Source: Elusimicrobia bacterium GWD2_63_28 (lineage in GTDB: Bacteria > Elusimicrobiota > Elusimicrobia > Elusimicrobiales > UBA9959). From it: 32,194 bases of DNA. A program made the translations under genes and the position numbers. The DNA is taken from assembly GCA_001799895.1 (NCBI GenBank), contig MGUI01000071.1, positions 1 through 32,194 on the forward strand, given 5' to 3'. Below the pieces are notes generated by a model. It had not been told where the DNA came from and made no database searches. It was given only the letters and a program-made list of their open reading frames with translations. Within the stretch, counting starts at the first letter, position 1. Each line of letters begins with the position of its first letter. Below are positions 30,296-32,194 of the stretch, in pieces.

Positions 30296-31474
30296 ATGGA
30301 AAAACCTGCTCTGAAACCCAACTGTCCCAACTTCTCTTCCGGCCCCTGCGCCAAGCGCCCCGGCTGGACCGTGGACGCCCTGAAGAACGCCCTGGTGGGC
30401 CGCTCCCACCGCTCCAAGGAAGGCAAGGCCCGCCTGCAGGAAGTCTCCGACCGCATGAAGGCCGTGCTGAAACTGCCCGCCGACTACCGCATAGGCGTGG
30501 TCGCCGGCTCCGACACCGGCGCGGTGGAGCTGGCCATGTGGACCCTGCTCGGGCCCCGGTCCGTAGACATCTTCGGTTGGGAAGCCTTCAGCAAGGGCTG
30601 GATCACCGACGCGGTGAAATACCTCAAGCTCAAGGGAGTCAACGAGTACAAGGCCGACTTCGGCAAACTGCCGGACCTCTCCAAAGCCAACGGGGCCAAC
30701 GACATCATCTTCACCTGGAACGGCACCACCTCCGGCGTGAAGGTCCCGGACCTGAACTGGCTGCCGAAGAACCCCGAGGGCCTCGTGATCTGCGACGCCA
30801 CTTCCGGCGTGTTCGCGATGGACATAGACTTCACCAAGCTCGACGTGGTCACGTTCAGCTGGCAGAAGGTGCTGGGCGGCGAGGCCGCTCACGGCGTCAT
30901 CATCCTCTCTCCCAAGGCCGTCAAGCGCATGGAAGAGCAGAATTCAAAGATCACCTGGCCCGTGCCCAAGATCTTCCGCCTCGTCGACGAGAAGAAGCTG
31001 CTGCCCGGCGAGCTGGAGTACAGCACCATAAATACCCCGTCCATGCTCTGCGTCGAGGACGCCATAGACGCCCTGAAATGGGCCGAGACCGTGGGCGGCC
31101 TGCCCGGCCTCGTGAAGCGCTCCACCGCCAACCTGGCCGCCTTCGAGCGCTGGGTGGAGAAATCTTCCTGGATAGACTTCCTGGCCGAGACGAAGGATAC
31201 CCGGTCCAGCACCTCGGTCTGTTTCAAGATCAAGGCCGACTGGTTCGGGAAACTGTCCGACGAGGACAAGGTGAAGGCCGCCAAGAAGATCACCTCGATG
31301 CTCGACAAGGAAGGCGTGGCCAAGGACATCAACTCCTACGGCAAGGCCCCGGCCGGCATCCGCGTCTGGTGCGGCGCCACCGTAGAGACTTCCGACATAG
31401 AAGCCCTGATCCCGTGGCTCGACTGGGCCTACGAAGCCGTTGCCAAAGAATACTCCAAGGAGGCAGTGAAATGA
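30296..31474 (+). CDS. serC: Phosphoserine aminotransferase
   Basis: This 392-residue PLP enzyme of class V converts 3-phosphohydroxypyruvate and glutamate to phosphoserine, the second step of serine synthesis in the cytoplasm. The start at 30296 (MEKPALKPNCPNFSSGPCAKRP) has GGAGAG 9 nt upstream; the upstream in-frame start at 30224 lies in the promoter. Key parts are NFSSGPCAKRPGW at the N-terminus, VVAGSDTGAVELAMW, FTWNGTTSGVK, ICDATSGVFAMDID and the PLP lysine in TFSWQKVLGGEAAHG near residue 191. The sequence resembles the branch seen in some archaea and alphaproteobacteria more than the E. coli type, judged by eye. The stop overlaps serA by 4 bp, indicating translational coupling. Confidence 0.92.
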   Translation: MEKPALKPNCPNFSSGPCAKRPGWTVDALKNALVGRSHRSKEGKARLQEVSDRMKAVLKLPADYRIGVVAGSDTGAVELAMWTLLGPRSVDIFGWEAFSKGWITDAVKYLKLKGVNEYKADFGKLPDLSKANGANDIIFTWNGTTSGVKVPDLNWLPKNPEGLVICDATSGVFAMDIDFTKLDVVTFSWQKVLGGEAAHGVIILSPKAVKRMEEQNSKITWPVPKIFRLVDEKKLLPGELEYSTINTPSMLCVEDAIDALKWAETVGGLPGLVKRSTANLAAFERWVEKSSWIDFLAETKDTRSSTSVCFKIKADWFGKLSDEDKVKAAKKITSMLDKEGVAKDINSYGKAPAGIRVWCGATVETSDIEALIPWLDWAYEAVAKEYSKEAVK

Positions 31475-32194
31475 GCAAAGTTCTTATAGCCGACAAGGCC
31501 GACGCCCTCTGCGAGAAAACCCTGAAAGACAGGGGCCTCGAAGCCATCGTTAAGACCGGCATGAAGCCGGAAGAGCTGAAGGCCTGCGCGCACGAGTTCG
31601 ACGCCATCATAGTGCGCTCCGCCAGCAAGCTGACCCGCGAGATCATAGAGGCCGCCACGAACCTCAAGGCCGTGGCCCGCGCCGGCGCCGGCGTGGACAA
31701 CATAGACGTCGCCGCCGCCAGCGAAAAGAAAGTGCTGGTGATGAACACGCCTTTCGGCAACACCGTGAGCACCGGGGAGCACGCCATCGCCATGATGTTC
31801 GCCCTGGCGCGCCACATCCCCCAGGCCAACGCGTCCACGCACGCCGGCAAGTGGGAGAAGAGCAAATTCGAAGGCGTCGAGATCACCGGCAAGACGCTCG
31901 GCGTCGTAGGCTGCGGCAACATAGGCGCCGTGGTGGCCGACCGCGCCAAGGGCCTCAAGATGGACGTGATCGTGTTCGACCCGGTGATGACCACCGAGCG
32001 CGCCCGCGAGCTGGGCGTGAAGATGGTGACCCTCGACGAGCTGTACGCCAAGGCGGACTTCATCACTTATCACGTGACCATCAACCCGGCCACGAAGGGC
32101 ATGCTCAACAAGGATTCCATCGCCAAGATGAAGAAAGGCGTGCGCCTGATCAACTGCGCCCGCGGCGGCATCATGGTGGAGGCCGACATCAAGG
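31471..32194 (+). CDS. serA: D-3-phosphoglycerate dehydrogenase, N-terminal part (runs off the window)
   Basis: The first 241 codons are present and the frame is open at the window end. It catalyses the first step of serine synthesis, oxidising 3-phosphoglycerate with NAD. AGGAGG lies 8 nt before the ATG, inside the end of serC. Visible parts are IVRSASKLTREII, VARAGAGVDNIDVAAA, TPFGNTVSTGEHAIAMMFALAR, the NAD loop GVVGCGNIGAVVADRAKG, FDPVMTTERARELGV and LINCARGGIMVE. This matches the SerA catalytic and nucleotide-binding domains. Whether it carries the ASB/ACT regulatory domains of the longer forms cannot be seen. Order serC-serA, with serC first, makes a compact serine operon. Confidence 0.93.
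   Translation, partial: MSKVLIADKADALCEKTLKDRGLEAIVKTGMKPEELKACAHEFDAIIVRSASKLTREIIEAATNLKAVARAGAGVDNIDVAAASEKKVLVMNTPFGNTVSTGEHAIAMMFALARHIPQANASTHAGKWEKSKFEGVEITGKTLGVVGCGNIGAVVADRAKGLKMDVIVFDPVMTTERARELGVKMVTLDELYAKADFITYHVTINPATKGMLNKDSIAKMKKGVRLINCARGGIMVEADIK

Overview
The window reads as high-GC chromosomal DNA from a diderm (two-membrane) bacterium that shares no obvious order with classic model genomes. The outer-membrane PorV/PorQ-like protein, the FN3-repeat protein with a FlgD/T9SS-like C-terminal domain, many exported proteins of unknown function, butyrate kinase with phosphate butyryltransferase, and a PPDK_N/receiver fusion together suggest an Elusimicrobiota-like or related deep-branching lineage. 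That placement is inference and was not tested. No tRNA, rRNA, CRISPR array, transposase or phage gene was seen.

Layout. 1-2.7 kb: the 3' end of an M29 aminopeptidase with its terminator, then a 560-bp stretch with no believable protein gene, then a leftward YgjV-like/HAD phosphatase pair. 2.8-8.8 kb: a rightward NTT-like carrier faces a leftward operon of a 1205-residue FN3 protein and a PorV/PorQ-like protein. 8.9-12.6 kb: a rightward cluster of an exported DUF4185-like protein, butyrate kinase, phosphate butyryltransferase and a SEC-C protein. 12.6-15.1 kb: a perfect 27-bp hairpin, two tandem exported paralogues and a DUF882-type peptidase, all leftward. 15.2-19.2 kb: a TPR/Ser-Thr kinase and a GT-C glycosyltransferase. 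19.2-21.9 kb: a leftward degenerate metallophosphatase/beta-barrel fusion. 22-23.1 kb: threonine 3-dehydrogenase. 23.1-27.2 kb: a leftward exported coiled-coil protein, divergent from a flavin reductase/TPR lipoprotein/exported protein run. 27.2-32.2 kb: a leftward receiver/PPDK_N protein, divergent from a serC-serA operon that runs off the window.

How genes may work together. buk and ptb convert butyryl-CoA to butyrate plus ATP. serC and serA are adjacent steps of serine synthesis, and tdh degrades threonine. The FN3 protein and the PorV-like protein look like a secreted substrate and its outer-membrane shuttle. Several envelope genes share a promoter form TTGNNN-16-TARACTATA.

The most unusual element is at about 815-1250. 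A near-consensus extended promoter (TTGACA, 17 nt, TGTTATATT) reads leftward into a body that is almost free of adenine in the transcript. Positions 884-1162 contain 65 A but only 2 T on the + strand, counted by eye. The body ends in a UUCG hairpin and a GC-rich terminator-like hairpin. All three leftward frames are open only because A is missing. I read it as a candidate structured non-coding RNA of roughly 390 nt that I do not recognise.
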